Origin: Metapseudomonas otitidis
Lineage (GTDB): Bacteria; Pseudomonadota; Gammaproteobacteria; Pseudomonadales; Pseudomonadaceae
DNA length: 64,000 nt
Assembly (NCBI RefSeq): GCF_900111835.1
Contig: NZ_FOJP01000024.1
Span: 26,153-90,152 of the forward strand
Reading direction: 5' to 3'
Shown here piece after piece: positions 17,667-30,000 of this stretch; positions within the stretch are counted from its first letter, which is position 1; the number at the start of each line of letters is the position of its first letter. The notes beneath the pieces are model-generated. The model saw nothing but the letters and a program-made list of their open reading frames with translations, searched no databases and was not told the origin of the DNA. A program made the translations under genes and the position numbers.

Positions 17667-18005
17667 TCAATACGGCAACGCCCCATCATCCGGCACCAGC
17701 CCCGACAACCCCTCCACCTGCGCCCGGGTGTTGGCCCGGTGCTGCAGCTTGTTGCGCGCGGCCTCGGGCAGGTCGGTGAAGCGCATCACCCCACGGTCCA
17801 CCAGCACGTTCACCAGGTCCTCGATGACCCGCACCAGCTCCAGGTCCGAATGCTGCAGCGACAGCAGGTGCTCGTGCAGCGAGCGGCTCGCCAGCCAGCT
17901 GCGCACCTCCGGGTCGGCTTCCGGCACCCGGTGGGTCATCCCCGGGAAGGCCTCGTGCTCCACCCGCAGCACCCGGCCCCGCTCGTCTCGTTGTACGTAG
18001 ACCAT
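17667..18005 (-). CDS. Small conserved Pseudomonas protein (named tryptophan synthase beta-like in databases)
   Basis: 112 residues beginning MVYVQRDERGRVLRVE, a hydrophilic protein with a helical middle (WLASRSLHEHLLSLQHSDLELVRVIEDLVNVLVDRGV) and the segment FTDLPEAARNKLQ. I recognise it as a protein widespread in Pseudomonas that carries the misleading name tryptophan synthase subunit beta-like; nothing in it resembles TrpB or a PLP enzyme. The frame extends to 18053 upstream but that part is not conserved-looking. It lies downstream of the adhesin terminator, convergent with sprT. Function unknown. Confidence 0.75.
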   Translation of the reverse strand: MVYVQRDERGRVLRVEHEAFPGMTHRVPEADPEVRSWLASRSLHEHLLSLQHSDLELVRVIEDLVNVLVDRGVMRFTDLPEAARNKLQHRANTRAQVEGLSGLVPDDGALPY

Positions 18006-18058
18006 CGACTTCACCCTCTGTAGCCCAGGAAGGAACAACCACCGCCCCTCCACACGTG

Positions 18059-18088
18059 AAAAGGCCCGCCTCCAAAAGGAGGCGGGCC
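18059..18088 (-). terminator. Rho-independent terminator of the giant adhesin gene
   Basis: GGCCCGCCTCC (18063-18073) and GGAGGCGGGCC (18078-18088) make a perfect 11-bp stem with an AAAA loop. Read on the minus strand it is followed by TTTT (18062-18059), 10 bases after the adhesin stop codon. Confidence 0.9.
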
Positions 18089-18098
18089 CTGCCCCGCA

Positions 18099-21000
18099 TC
18101 AGACCGTATCGGTCTTCAGCGTGCCGTCACCCAGCATCCCGCTGATCACCCCCGCCGCATCGGCTGCGCCGTAGGCTGCCTGCAGGTTGATGCCATCGAG
18201 CACGATGGTCGGCCCGCCCGTACCGCTGCCACTGCCGTTGCTGTCCACCGTGATGGTGGTGTTGGTGCCGAAGCTGAAGGTCAGGTACTGGCTCAGGCTA
18301 CCCAGGTTGGCCTGTTCCCCGGTCAGCAGCTGCGACAGGTCCAGCGCATCCACACCCTTGGTGAAGTCGGTGATGTGGGTGGTACCGGTGTCGCCCAACA
18401 GCCACTTGAAGGTGTCGGCGCCGTCGCCGCCGGTGAGGGTGTCGTTGCCGCCCGCGCCGATCAGCGTGTCATTGCCGGCCAGCCCGCTGAGCACGTTGGC
18501 CCCGCTGTTGCCAGTGAGGGTGTCGTTGAAGTTCGAGCCCGTCAGGTTCTCGATGTTCACCAGGGTGTCCAGCCCTGCCCCGCCGGTGTTTTGCTGCCCG
18601 GTGATGCCCAGGCTGACGTTGACCCCGGCAGTGGCGTCCTGGTAGCCGGCGGTATCGGTGCCACTGCCGCCATCCAGGTAGTCATTGCCGGAACCGCCCA
18701 CCAGCAGGTCGTTGCCGGCCCCGCCGTTGAGGGTGTCGTCGCCGTCGTTGCCCAGCAGCACGTCGTTGCCACCGTTGCCGTTGAGGGTGTGCCCACCCGC
18801 CAGGCCGTCCACCAGCAGGTTGTCGCTGCTGTTGCCATCGAGGATCCCGTCGGTGTCACGGGTCAGACTGACCGAGGCAGTCGTCGACTCGGCGATGTAG
18901 CTGAAGGAGCCCCCCAGCGTGCCGGTGTCGGTGACGCTCACCACCCCGGCCGCCAAGGTCGCGGTCATCCCGCTGGCACTGCCCACGGTACTGATGTGCA
19001 AGGTGCTGGTGTCCGGGTCGGTGTCGTTGTACAGCAGTGCCCATTCCGGCACCGGCACCGTGACCCCCGAGGCCACGTTGGTGATCAGCGAATCACCGGT
19101 CAGCGTCGGTGCATCGTTCACCAGGGTGACGTTGATGGTCGCCGTGTCCACCGCCGTCAGCGCGCCACCTCCGATGGCGCCGGCGTCGTTGATCATCAGC
19201 ATCAGCGCCACCGCAGCCGCCGTGTTGGTGCTGGCCAGGAAGGAAATGCTCCCCGCCGAGCCGGCCCCTGTGTCGATCCCTGCCAGCAGGTTGTTCAGCT
19301 GGGTCAGGGTGCCGCGGAAGGTCACCTGCGACGTGCCGTTGCCGGTGATGTTGGTCACCCCGCTGTTCCCCGCCGAGACGGTCAGCGCGCCCTGGGCCAC
19401 CGCCAGGGTCACGGTGCGCAGGTCGCTGCCGCCGTCCACGTCACCCACGCTCATGCCGGTGCCGCTGAGGGTCAGGCTGCTCTTCTCGCCGATGCTGTAG
19501 GTGAGCCGGCTGATGTCGGCGGTCGGCGCATCGTTCACCGGGGTGACGTTGAAGGTGATGGTGTTCGGGTTCGGATCGAGGTTGATCCCGCCGTTGGCCG
19601 TCCCACCGTTGTCCTGCACCTGGAAGGTGAACTTCGCATAGCCGTTGCCATTGGCGTTGGCCGCCGGGCTGAACACCAGCTTGCCGGCTGCCAGGTCGGC
19701 GGCCGAGACGAAGGTCCCGGCGCTGATGGCGCTGCCGTTGAGCAGCAGCGTACCGGCCGTGGGCAGCGTGGTGATCTTCACCGCCGCCAGGCTGTTGCCC
19801 TCGCTGTCGGAGAAGCCGAAGTTGGCCGCCGTCAGCACATGGCTGGTGTCCTCCAGCAGGCTCAGGGTGGCGTCGGCACCGGCCGGCGGGCTGTTGGCGT
19901 CGATCACGTTGATGGTCAGGTTGGCGCTGTCCGGGGTGCCGTCACTGTCCACCAAGGTGTAGCTGAACTGCTCGGTGACGTTGGCGGTGAGCCCTTCCGG
20001 CGCCACGTAGCTCCAGGCCCCGGTGGCGAAGTTGAAGGTCAGCTTGCCGTGCAGCGGCGTGTCGATCCCGGTGAGCTGGTTGCCGCTGATGGGCGAGCCG
20101 CTGCTCGGGGTGATGGTGCTGCTGCCGTTCCAGGTGTAGGTGATGCTGCCGATGGTGATGGACTTGATGTAGCCCGCGCCGTCCGGCCCGTAGCTGTCGT
20201 CGTCGGCGGTGCCGGCCACGCCATCGGAGCCCTTGAGCACGTTGCCGGTCACATCGCCGCCAACCACCTGCCCCAGCAGCGCATCCACCAGTTGGCCGAA
20301 GCCGGAGACGCTCAGCGGCGAGCCCTGGCCGTCGAGGTCGACGTCCTGCAGGCGCGCGGTGTTGATGCCGTCGCCGATACCCACCGTGGTGACGTTGATG
20401 CCGTTGTTGTCGACGAAATTGTTCCAGGCCGTCGACGTGGCATCGGTCAGCGAGTTGCCACCGCTACCGGTCTGCTCGTTGGGGTTGCCGTCACTGATGA
20501 ACACCACCTGGTTGCTCCAGCCGGCAATCGGCTGGTACACGCCCATGGTTTCCTGGATGCCCGCGGTGAAGTCGGTGCCGTCGGCGAACGGCCGGGTACC
20601 GCCCTCGGCGGGGTTGAGGCTGGCGATCAGCGCCGAGAACGCCTCCACGCTGGTGACCGGCGCATAGGAGGTGGCCGTCGACGAGAAGGCCACGATCTGC
20701 AGTTGCACATGGCCGCTGGTGCCGTCGAACAGCTCGCTGCCGGCCTGGCGCACCGCACTGAGCATCTGGTTCAGCTCGGTGTTGTCGATGCTGCCGCTGA
20801 AGTCCAGCACGAAGACCACGTTGAAGTCCTGGCCGTGCCCTTCCACCACGCTGGCCACGTCGTCCTTCGCATCCGGCCCGTTGTCCACGGCCACCACGTT
20901 GATGGTGGTGTGGGCGGTGTTGGAGTCGGTGGCGCCGTCGTTCACCGTCACCGTCACGTCACGCGGGGTGGTGCTCGGCGTGTTGCTGGTGTTGGAGAAG

Positions 21001-24000
21001 CGGATCGCCTCCAGCGCCGTCTCGTAGGTGGCCTGGCTGGCCACGCCGGTGAGGGTGACGGTGATCTTGCCGGCCACGCTGGTGTCCACCACCGCCGTGA
21101 TGCCGGCCGGCATGCCGGTGGCACTGAGCACATCGCCCGCCTGGGCGTTGGTCAGCACCACCTTGGCCGAGGCGATGGTACTGCCGTCGACGTCGGTGAT
21201 CTGACTGTCCAAGTCGGCGATGGCCACCGCCGGCTGGCCTTCGGTGAAGGTGGTGCGGTAATCGGCCCCGGTGGCGCCGCTGCTGTTGTTGGCGTCCAGG
21301 TCCAGCACGGGGGCGTCGTTCACCGCAGCCACATTGATGGTCACGGTGGCGGTGTTGCTGTAGAGGCTGCCGTCGCTCACCTGGTACTGGAAGGTGGCAT
21401 AGGGCGCGCCGTTCTCGTTGCCATCGGGCACGAACACCAGCTTGCCGGCGGCGATGTCGGCGATGGTGATCACCTGGTTCAGGGTCACCGCCACGCCATC
21501 GAGCTTCAGCACGCCGTCGGTGGCCAGCTGGGTCACCTTGATGTTGGCGAAGCTGCCGGAATCGACGTCGCTGTCGTTCAGCGGGCCGGTGCCGTCACTG
21601 CCGAACAGCCCGGCGCTGGTGATGGTCACGGCGTTGTCTTCGGTGGTGCTGAAGGTGTCGTTGACCGCCACCGGCGCATCGTTCACCGCCGCCACATTGA
21701 TGGTCACCGTGGCCACGTTGCTGTAGGCGCTGCCATCGCTGACCTGGTACTGGAAGGTGGCGTAGGGCGTGCCGCTCTCGTTGCCATCGGGCACGAACAC
21801 CAGCTTGCCGGCGTCGATGTCCGCCGCGCTGATCACCTGGTTCAGGGTCACTGCCACGCCGTTGAGCTTCAGCACGCCGTCGCTGGCCAGCTGGGTGATG
21901 CGGATGGCGGTGAAGCTGCCCGAGTCGATGTCGCTGTCGTTCACCGGGCCGGTGCCATCGCTGCCGAACAGGCCGGCGCTGGTGATGGTCACCGCCGTGT
22001 CCTCGTTGGTGCTGAAGGTGTCGTTGACAGCCACCGGCGCATCGTTCACCGGGGTCACGGCGATGGTCACCGTGGCGGTGTTGCTGTACAGGCTGCCGTC
22101 GCTCACCTGGTACTGGAAGGTGGCATAGGGCGAGCCGTTCTCGTTGCCGTCCGGCACGAACACCAGCTTGCCGGCGGTGATGTCCGCCAGGCTGATCACC
22201 TGGTTCAGGGTCACCGCTACGCCGTTGAGCTTCAGCACGCCGTCGCTGGCCAGCTGGGTGATGCGGATGGTGGTGAAACTGGCCGAGTCCACGTCGCTGT
22301 CGTTCAGCGGGCCGGTGCCGTCCGAGCCGAACAAGGCCGTGGTGGTGATGGTCAGCGAGGTGTCCTCGGCAGTGGTGAGGTTGTCATCCACGGCCACCGG
22401 CGCATCGTTCACCGCCGTCACGTTGATGGTCACCGTGGCCGCGTTGCTGAAGGTGGTGCCGTCGCTCACCTGGTACTTGAAGGTGGCGTAGGGCGCACCG
22501 TTCTCATCGCCATCAGGGACGAACACCAGCTTGTTGGCGTTGATATCGGACAGCGAGATCACCTGGTTCAGCGTCACCGCCACACCGTTGAGGGTGAGCA
22601 CGCCGTTGCTCGCCAGCTGGGTCACCTTGATGGCAGTGAAGCTGCCGGAGTCGCTGTCGCGGTCGTTCACCGGCCCGGTTCCGTCGCTGCCGAACAGGCC
22701 GACGGCGGTGATGGTCAGCGGGCTGTCCTCGGCGGTGGTGAAGGTGTCGTTCACCGCCACCGGGGCATCGTTGGTGGCCGTCACGTTGATGGTCAGTTGG
22801 CCGTTGGTGCCGTCCTTGTCAGCGTCGCTGATGCTGTAGCCGACCACTTCCGAAACATTGCCGGTCAAGCCCGAGGGCGCGGTGTAGCTCCAGTCGCCGG
22901 TCTTGAAGTTGAACTGCAGCTTGCCGCCCAGGGTGGTGTTCACCGACAGCTGGGCGGTGGCATCGCTGCCGTTCCAGGTGTAGGTCACGCCGCTCACGGT
23001 CACCGAGTTGATGCCGCCCTTGCCGTCGGCGCCGAAGCTGTCGTCGTCGGCGGTGCCGGCCACGCCATCGGAGCCCTTGAGCACGTTGCCGCTCACCTGG
23101 CCGGCACTGACGCCGGTCAGCAGCGCATCCACCAACTGGTCGAAGGTGCCGACGCGGATCGGCGAACCGCTGCCGTCGAGGTCGACGTTCTGCAGCTTGC
23201 TGTCGTCGATGCCGTTACCCACGCCCACGGTGGTGACGTTGAGGCCGTTGTTGGCGATGAACTGCGCCCAGGCCGTGGCCGTGGCATCGGCCAGGGCGTT
23301 GCCGCCCGTGCCGGTCTGCTCGTTGGGGTTGCCATCGCTGACGAACACCACCTGGTTGCTCCACCCCGCCTGCGGCACGTAGTTGGCGATGGTGGCCTTG
23401 ATGGCATCGGTGAAGTCGGTGCCACCGTCGAACGGCCGGGTGCCGCCATCCAGCGGGTTGAGCGAGTTGACCAGCGACTCGAAGGCCGCATAGGAGGTGA
23501 CCGGTGCATAGGCCTGGGCGGTGGAGGAGAAGGCCACCACCTGCATCTGCACGTCACCCGGGGTGCCCTGGAACAGCGCCTGGGCGGCGGCTTTCACGGC
23601 ATCCAGCATCTGGTTCAGCTCGGTGTTGTCGATGCTGCCGCTGAAGTCCAGCACGAACACCATGTTGATGTCCGGCGCGTTGGACTCGGCCACCGTGGCC
23701 ACGTCGTTGCGTGCCACCGGGGTGTCGTCGTCCACGCTCAGGCTCAGGGTGCCGTTGGCGCTGTCGCCGTCCTTGTCGGTGACCTTGTAGGTCAACTGGA
23801 ACTGGACGTTGTTCTCGTCCTGCCCGTCCGGGTGGCGGATGGGCGCGTTCTGCACCACCTGGTAGGCGCCGCTGGTGCTGTTGAGGGTGACGGTCAGCAC
23901 CGTGGTGGCGCCCTGCTTGACCAGCAGGTTGCTGCCCGAGGTCTCGTAGGTGAACCCGCTGGGCGCACCGCTGGTGACCCAGGTGATCGAACCCGCGCCG

Positions 24001-27000
24001 TCGGCGCCGAAGCTGTGGGCCACCGTGCCGCTGGTGTTCTGCGCATCCACGTCGTCGCCCACGCCACCGGGGTTGCCGTTGGCCAGGGTGTCGTCGTCCA
24101 GCTTCACGTCGATGTTGCCGGCGGTGGGCGCGTCATCCTTGAAGCTGATGGCATTGCCCAGGTTGAGGCTGGTGCTGGTGGAATCGCCGTCCTTGTCGGT
24201 GATGGTGGCCACCAGTTTCACCAGGTCCGCCGCCGACAGGCCGGTGGCCTGGTCCGGCCCGCTGTCCGGGCTGTGCAGGAGGGCCAGTTTCTGGTCGAGG
24301 GTGACCTTGCCGACGCTGTCCACGGTCACGGTGAAGGCCACTGCCCCGCCGCTGCCGCCCACGCGGCCGACCACCTGGCCGCTTTCCAGGTAGAGCTTGA
24401 TGTCGCTGCCGCTGGCGCTGTCCTTCAGGCCGCTGTTGGCGCCGCTGGCGCTGATGGCCAGGCTGTAGGCGAGGCTGCCGGAACCATCGGCACCGTAGTT
24501 GCCGCTGAAGGCATTGCTGTAGTCGGTGGTGGCGTCGACGGACAGGTTGGTTTCATCCACCTGCAGGCTGGCGACACCGGCCTGACCAGCGTTGATGCTC
24601 GGCGCGTCGTCCTTGAAGCTGATGGCGTTGCCCAGGTTGAGGCTGGCGCTGCTGCTGTCACCGTCCTTGTCGGTGATCGTCGCCACCAGTTTCACCAGGT
24701 CCGCCGCCGACAGGCCGGTGGCCTGGTCCGGCCCGGTGTTGGGGGTGTGCTGGATGGCGATGCGCTGGTCGAGGGTGACTTTGCCCGTGCTGTCGACCGT
24801 GACGGTGAAGGCCACCGCCCCACCGCTGCCGCCAACGCGGCCCACCACCTGCCCACCTTCCAGGTAGAGCTTGATGTCGCTGCCGCTGGCGGTGTCCTTC
24901 AGCCCGCTGCTGGCACCGCTGGCGCTAATGGCCAGGCTGTAGGCGAGGCTGCCGGAACCATCGGCACCGTAGTTGCCGGAGAAGGCGCCACTGAAATCAG
25001 TGGTGGCGTCGAGGGTCAGGTTGGTTTCATCCACCTGCAGGCTGGCGACGCCGGCCTGGCCGGCGCTAATGGTGGGCGCATCGTCCTTGAAGCTGATGGC
25101 GTTGCCCAGGTTGAGGCTCGCGCTGCTGCTGTCACCGTCCTTGTCGGTGATGGTGGCCACCAGTTTCACCAGATCCGCTGCCGACAGGCCGGTGGCCTGG
25201 TCCGGCCCGGCGTCCGGGCTGTGCTGGATCGCCAGTTTCTGGTCGAGGGTGACCTTGCCGCTGCTGTCCACGGTCACGGTGAAGGCCACGGCCCCGCCGC
25301 TGCCGCCCACACGGCCCACCACCTGGCCGCCTTCCAGATAGAGCTTGATGTCGCTGCCGCTGGCGGTGTCCTTCAACCCGCTGCTGGCACCGCTGGCGCT
25401 GATGGCCAGGCTGTAGGCGAGGCTGCCGGCGCCGTCGGCACCGTAGTTACCGCTGAAGGCACCACTGAAATCAGTGGTGGCGTCGACGGTCAGGTTGGTT
25501 TCATCCACCTGCAGGCTGGCGACGCCGGCCTGGCCGGCGCTAATGGTGGGCGCATCGTCCTTGAAGCTGATGGCATGGCCCAGGTTGAGGCTGGCGCTGC
25601 TGCTGTCGCCATCCTTGTCGGTGATGGTCGCCACCAGTTTCACCAGGTCCACGCTGCCCAGGCTCACTTCCTGGTCCGGTCCGGCGTCCGGGCTGTGCTG
25701 GATCGCCAGTTTCTGGTCGAGGGTGACCTTGCCGCTGCTGTCCACGGTTACGGTGAAGGCCACGGCCCCGCCGCTGCCGCCCACGCGGCCCACTACTTGC
25801 CCGCCTTCCAGGTAGAGCTTGATGTCGCTGCCGCTGGCGGTGTCCTTCAGGCCACTGCTGGCGCCCTCGGCACTCACCGCCAGGCTGTAGGCGATGCTGC
25901 CGGCGCCGTCGGCACCGTAGTTGCCGCTGAAGGCGCCACTGAAGTCGGTGGTGGCATCGGTGGCCAGGGTGGTTTCGTCCACCTGCAGGCTGTCGGCCAC
26001 GGCCTGACCGGCGTTGATGCTCGGCGCGTCGTCCTTGAAGCTGATGGCGTTGCCCAGGTTGAGGGTGGCGCTGGTGCTGTCGCCGTCCTTGTCGGTGATG
26101 GTCGCCACCAGTTTCACCAGGTCGACGCTGCCCAGGCTCACCTCCTGGTCGGGCCCGCTGTCCGGGGTGTGCTGCAGGGCGATGCGCTGGTCGAGGGTGA
26201 CCTTGCCCGTACTGTCGACACTGACGGTGAAGGCGATGGCGCCCGAGGGGCCACCCACGCGGCCAATCACCTGGCCGCTTTCCAGGTAGACCTTGATGTC
26301 GCTGCCGGTGGCGGTGTCCTTCAGGCCGCTGCTGGCCCCGTCGGCGCTGACCTGCAAGGCGTAGGTGGTGGTGCCGGGGCCGTCGGCACCGTAGTTGCGG
26401 ATGAAGGCGCCACTGAAGTCGGTGGTGGCGTCGCCGGCCAGGTTGGTTTCGTCCACCTGGAGGATGTCCGCCGGGATGGAGACCGCGCGAATGGCCGGGG
26501 CGTCATCGCGGAAGCTGATGGCATTGCCCAGGTTGAGGCTGGCGCTGCTGCTGTCGCCATCCTTGTCGCTGATCGTCGCCACCAGTTTCACCAGGTCCGC
26601 CGCCGACAGGCCGGTGGCCTGGTCCGGCCCGGCGTCCGGGCTGTGCTGGATGGCCAGTTTCTGGTCGAGGGTGACCTTGCCGCTGCTGTCCACGGTCAGG
26701 GTGAAGGCCACGGCACCGCCGCTGCCGCCCACGCGGCCCACTACTTGCCCGCCTTCCAGGTAGAGCTTGATGTCGCTGCCGCTGGCGGTGTCCTTCAGGC
26801 CACTGCTGGCGCCCTCGGCACTCACCGCCAGGCTGTAGGCGATGCTGCCGGAACCGTCGGCGCCGTAATTGCCGGTGAAGGCGCCGCTGTAGTCAGTGGT
26901 GGCGTCGATGGCCAGGTTGGTTTCATCCACCTCCAGGCTGGCGACGCCGGCCTGACCAGCACTGATGGTCGGCGCGTCGTCCTTGAAGCTGATGGCGTTG

Positions 27001-30000
27001 CCCAGGTTGAGGGTCGCGCTGCTGCTGTCGCCGTCCTTGTCGGTGATGGTGGCCACCAGTTTCACCAGGTCCGCACTGCCCAGGCTCACCTCCTGGTCCG
27101 GCCCGCTGTCCGGGCTGTGTTGCAGGGCGATGCGCTGATCGAGCGTGACCTTGCCGGTGCTGTCCACACTGACGGTGAAGGCGATGGCACCCGAGGGGCC
27201 GCCCACGCGGCCGACTACTTCGCCACCTTCCAGGTAGACCTTGATGTCGCTGCCGGTGGCGGTGTCCTTCAGCCCGCTGCTGGCGCCGTCGGCGCTGACC
27301 TGCAGGGCATAGGTGGTGGTGCCGGGGCCATCGGCGCCGTAGTTGCGGATGAACGCGCCGCTGAAGTCGGTGGTGGCATCGCCGGCCAGGTTGGTCTCGT
27401 CCACCTGGAGGATGTCCGAGGGGATCTCCACCGCGCGGATGCCGGGCGCGTCGTCCTTGAAGCTGATGGCGTCGCCCAGGTTCAGGCTGGCACTGCTGGA
27501 GTCGCCGTCCTTGTCGGTGATGGTCGCCACCAGTTTCACCAGGTCGACGCTGCCCAGGCTCACCTCCTGGTCCGGCCCGCTGTCCGGGCTGTGCTGCAGG
27601 GCGATGCGCTGGTCGAGGGTGACCTTGCCGCTGCCGTCCACGCTGACGGTGAAGGCGATGGCGCCCGAGGGGCCACCCACGCGGCCAATCACCTGGCCGC
27701 CTTCCAGGTAGACCTTGATGTCGCTGCCGCTGGCGGTGTCCTTCAGCCCGCTGCTGGCGCCATCGGCGCTGACCTGCAGGGCATAGGTGGTGGTGCCGGG
27801 GCCATCGGCACCGTAGTTGCGGATGAAGGCGCCGCTGAAGTCGGTGGTGGCATCGCCGGCCAGGTTGGTTTCGTCCACCTGGAGGATGTCCGCCGGGATG
27901 GAGACCGCGCGAATGGCCGGGGCGTCATCGCGGAAGCTGATGGCGTCGCCCAGGTTGAGGCTGGCCTTGCTGAAGTCACCGTCCTTGTCGGTGATGGTGG
28001 CCACCAGTTTCACCAGGTCCGCTGCCGACAGGCCGGTGGCCTGGTCCGGCCCGGCATCCGGGCTGTGCTGGATGGCCAGTTTCTGGTCGAGCGTGACCTT
28101 GCCTTCGCTGTCCACGGTCAGGGTGAAGGCCACGGCGCCGCCGCTGCCGCCCACGCGCCCGACCACCTGGTTGCCTTCCAGGTAGACCTTGATGTCGCTG
28201 CCGGTGGCGCTGTCCTTCAGGCCGCTGGAGGCACCGTTGGCGCTCACCGCCAGGCTGTAGGCGATGCTGCCGGCACCGTCGGCGCCGTAGCTGCTGGTGA
28301 AGGCACCGCTGAAGTCGGTGGTGGCGTCGATGCCGAGGCTGGTTTCGTCCACCTCCAGGCTGGCGACGCCGGCCTGGCCGGCGCTGATGCTCGGGCCATC
28401 GTCCTTGAAGCTGATGACCTTGCCGATGTCCACCGCGCCGCTGGCACTGTCGCCGTCCTTGTCCACCACGGTGAGGGTCAGGCTGACATGCCCGGCGCCC
28501 AGGTACTTGGCCTCGTCGGCGTCGCTGGTGGGGTGCACCACGGCGCGCTGCTGGTCGAGGGTGACGGTGCCGGCCGCGTTCACGCTGAGGGTGAACACCA
28601 GCTCGCCGGTGCCGGCGGTACGGCCTTCGATCACCGAGCCGTTGAGGCTCAGCAGCACCGCCTCGCCGGTGGCGGTGTCCACCAGGCCGGAGTTGGCGTT
28701 CTGCACGCTCAGGCTGTAGGCCTGGCTGCCCACGCCGTCGGCGCCGGGTTGCACGTTGAACACGCCGCTGAAGTTGGCGGTGGCGTCCTGGGCGAAGTTG
28801 GATTCGTCCACCTGCAACTGGATCGCCGAGCCCCAGGTGACGTTGGCGCTGACGTCGTTGTAGTCGTAGTCGGAGGTGGCGGTCTTGTCTTCCCAGTTCT
28901 GGTTGCCGGCGCTGCCGGTGTCCTGCAGGTGGGAACCGCCGGGGTTCAGGGCGGCGTCACTGAACAGCACGTTGGCGCCGTCGGCCCCCACCAGCGGGGT
29001 GCTGCCGATGAAGGCCTGCCACTTGCCCCCCACCAGCTGGAAGGTGACCTCCGCGCCATTGCTCAGGCCGCCGTTGGCGGCGCCGTCGGGGATGATGAAG
29101 AAGCCGGTGTGGGCCGGGTCCAGGCCATCGAGGCTGGCCTGGTCGCCCACGCTCTGGTCGTGCACGTTGGCCCAGATGATCTTGCCGCCCTGGGGCGTGC
29201 CGTCATCGCCCTTGATGTAGTAGCCGTAGGTGTTGGAGTAGCCGGCATTGGTGCCGAGGAAGGTCACCGAGGAATTCAGGTCCAGCTCGCTGGCCTGCAC
29301 GCTGGGCGAGTCGTCGTTGATCACCACGGCGAGGGAGCCGTTGGCGCTGTCGCCGTCACCGTCGGTGACCTTGTAGCCGACGTTGAGGGTGATGTTGTCC
29401 TCGGTGCCGCCCTGCGGGTGCATCAACGGTTGCAGCAGGTTGACCGTGTAGGCGCCGGTGGCCGGGTTGGTGAGCACCACGGTCATCAGCGCGCCCCGGG
29501 CGGAGCTGATGGTCAGGGTGTTGGTGCTGGCATCCCAGGTGGAGGTGACGCTCTCGCTGCCCAGGCTGCTGGGGCCGGTGAGTTCCACGCTCTTCACGCC
29601 GTCGGCGCCGCCGTCGTAGCCGAGGCTGCCGCTGGTGCTGGTGTTGGCGCCGGCAGCATCGCCGGGGCCGCCGTTGATGCCACCGGCCAGGCCTTCGTCG
29701 TCCAGCACGGTTTCGGCACGCACGTCGCTGGCGGTGGGGCCGTCATCCTCGAAGCGCACGGCATCGCCGATGCCGGTGGAGGCCACGGATACGTCGCCGT
29801 CACCATCGGTCACGGTGACCACGGCGTTGATCTTGCCGGTGAGGCTCAGGGCGTCGTCGGCGTTGCTGCCGTCCAGGTGCTGCAGCGGCAGGTACTGGGC
29901 CACGCTGAGGGTGCCGTCCTGGCCGATGGCCACGGCGAACGCGGCTTGCCCGTCGAGGGCGCCACCGGATACGCGGCCGACCACCAGGCCGTTCTCGACG

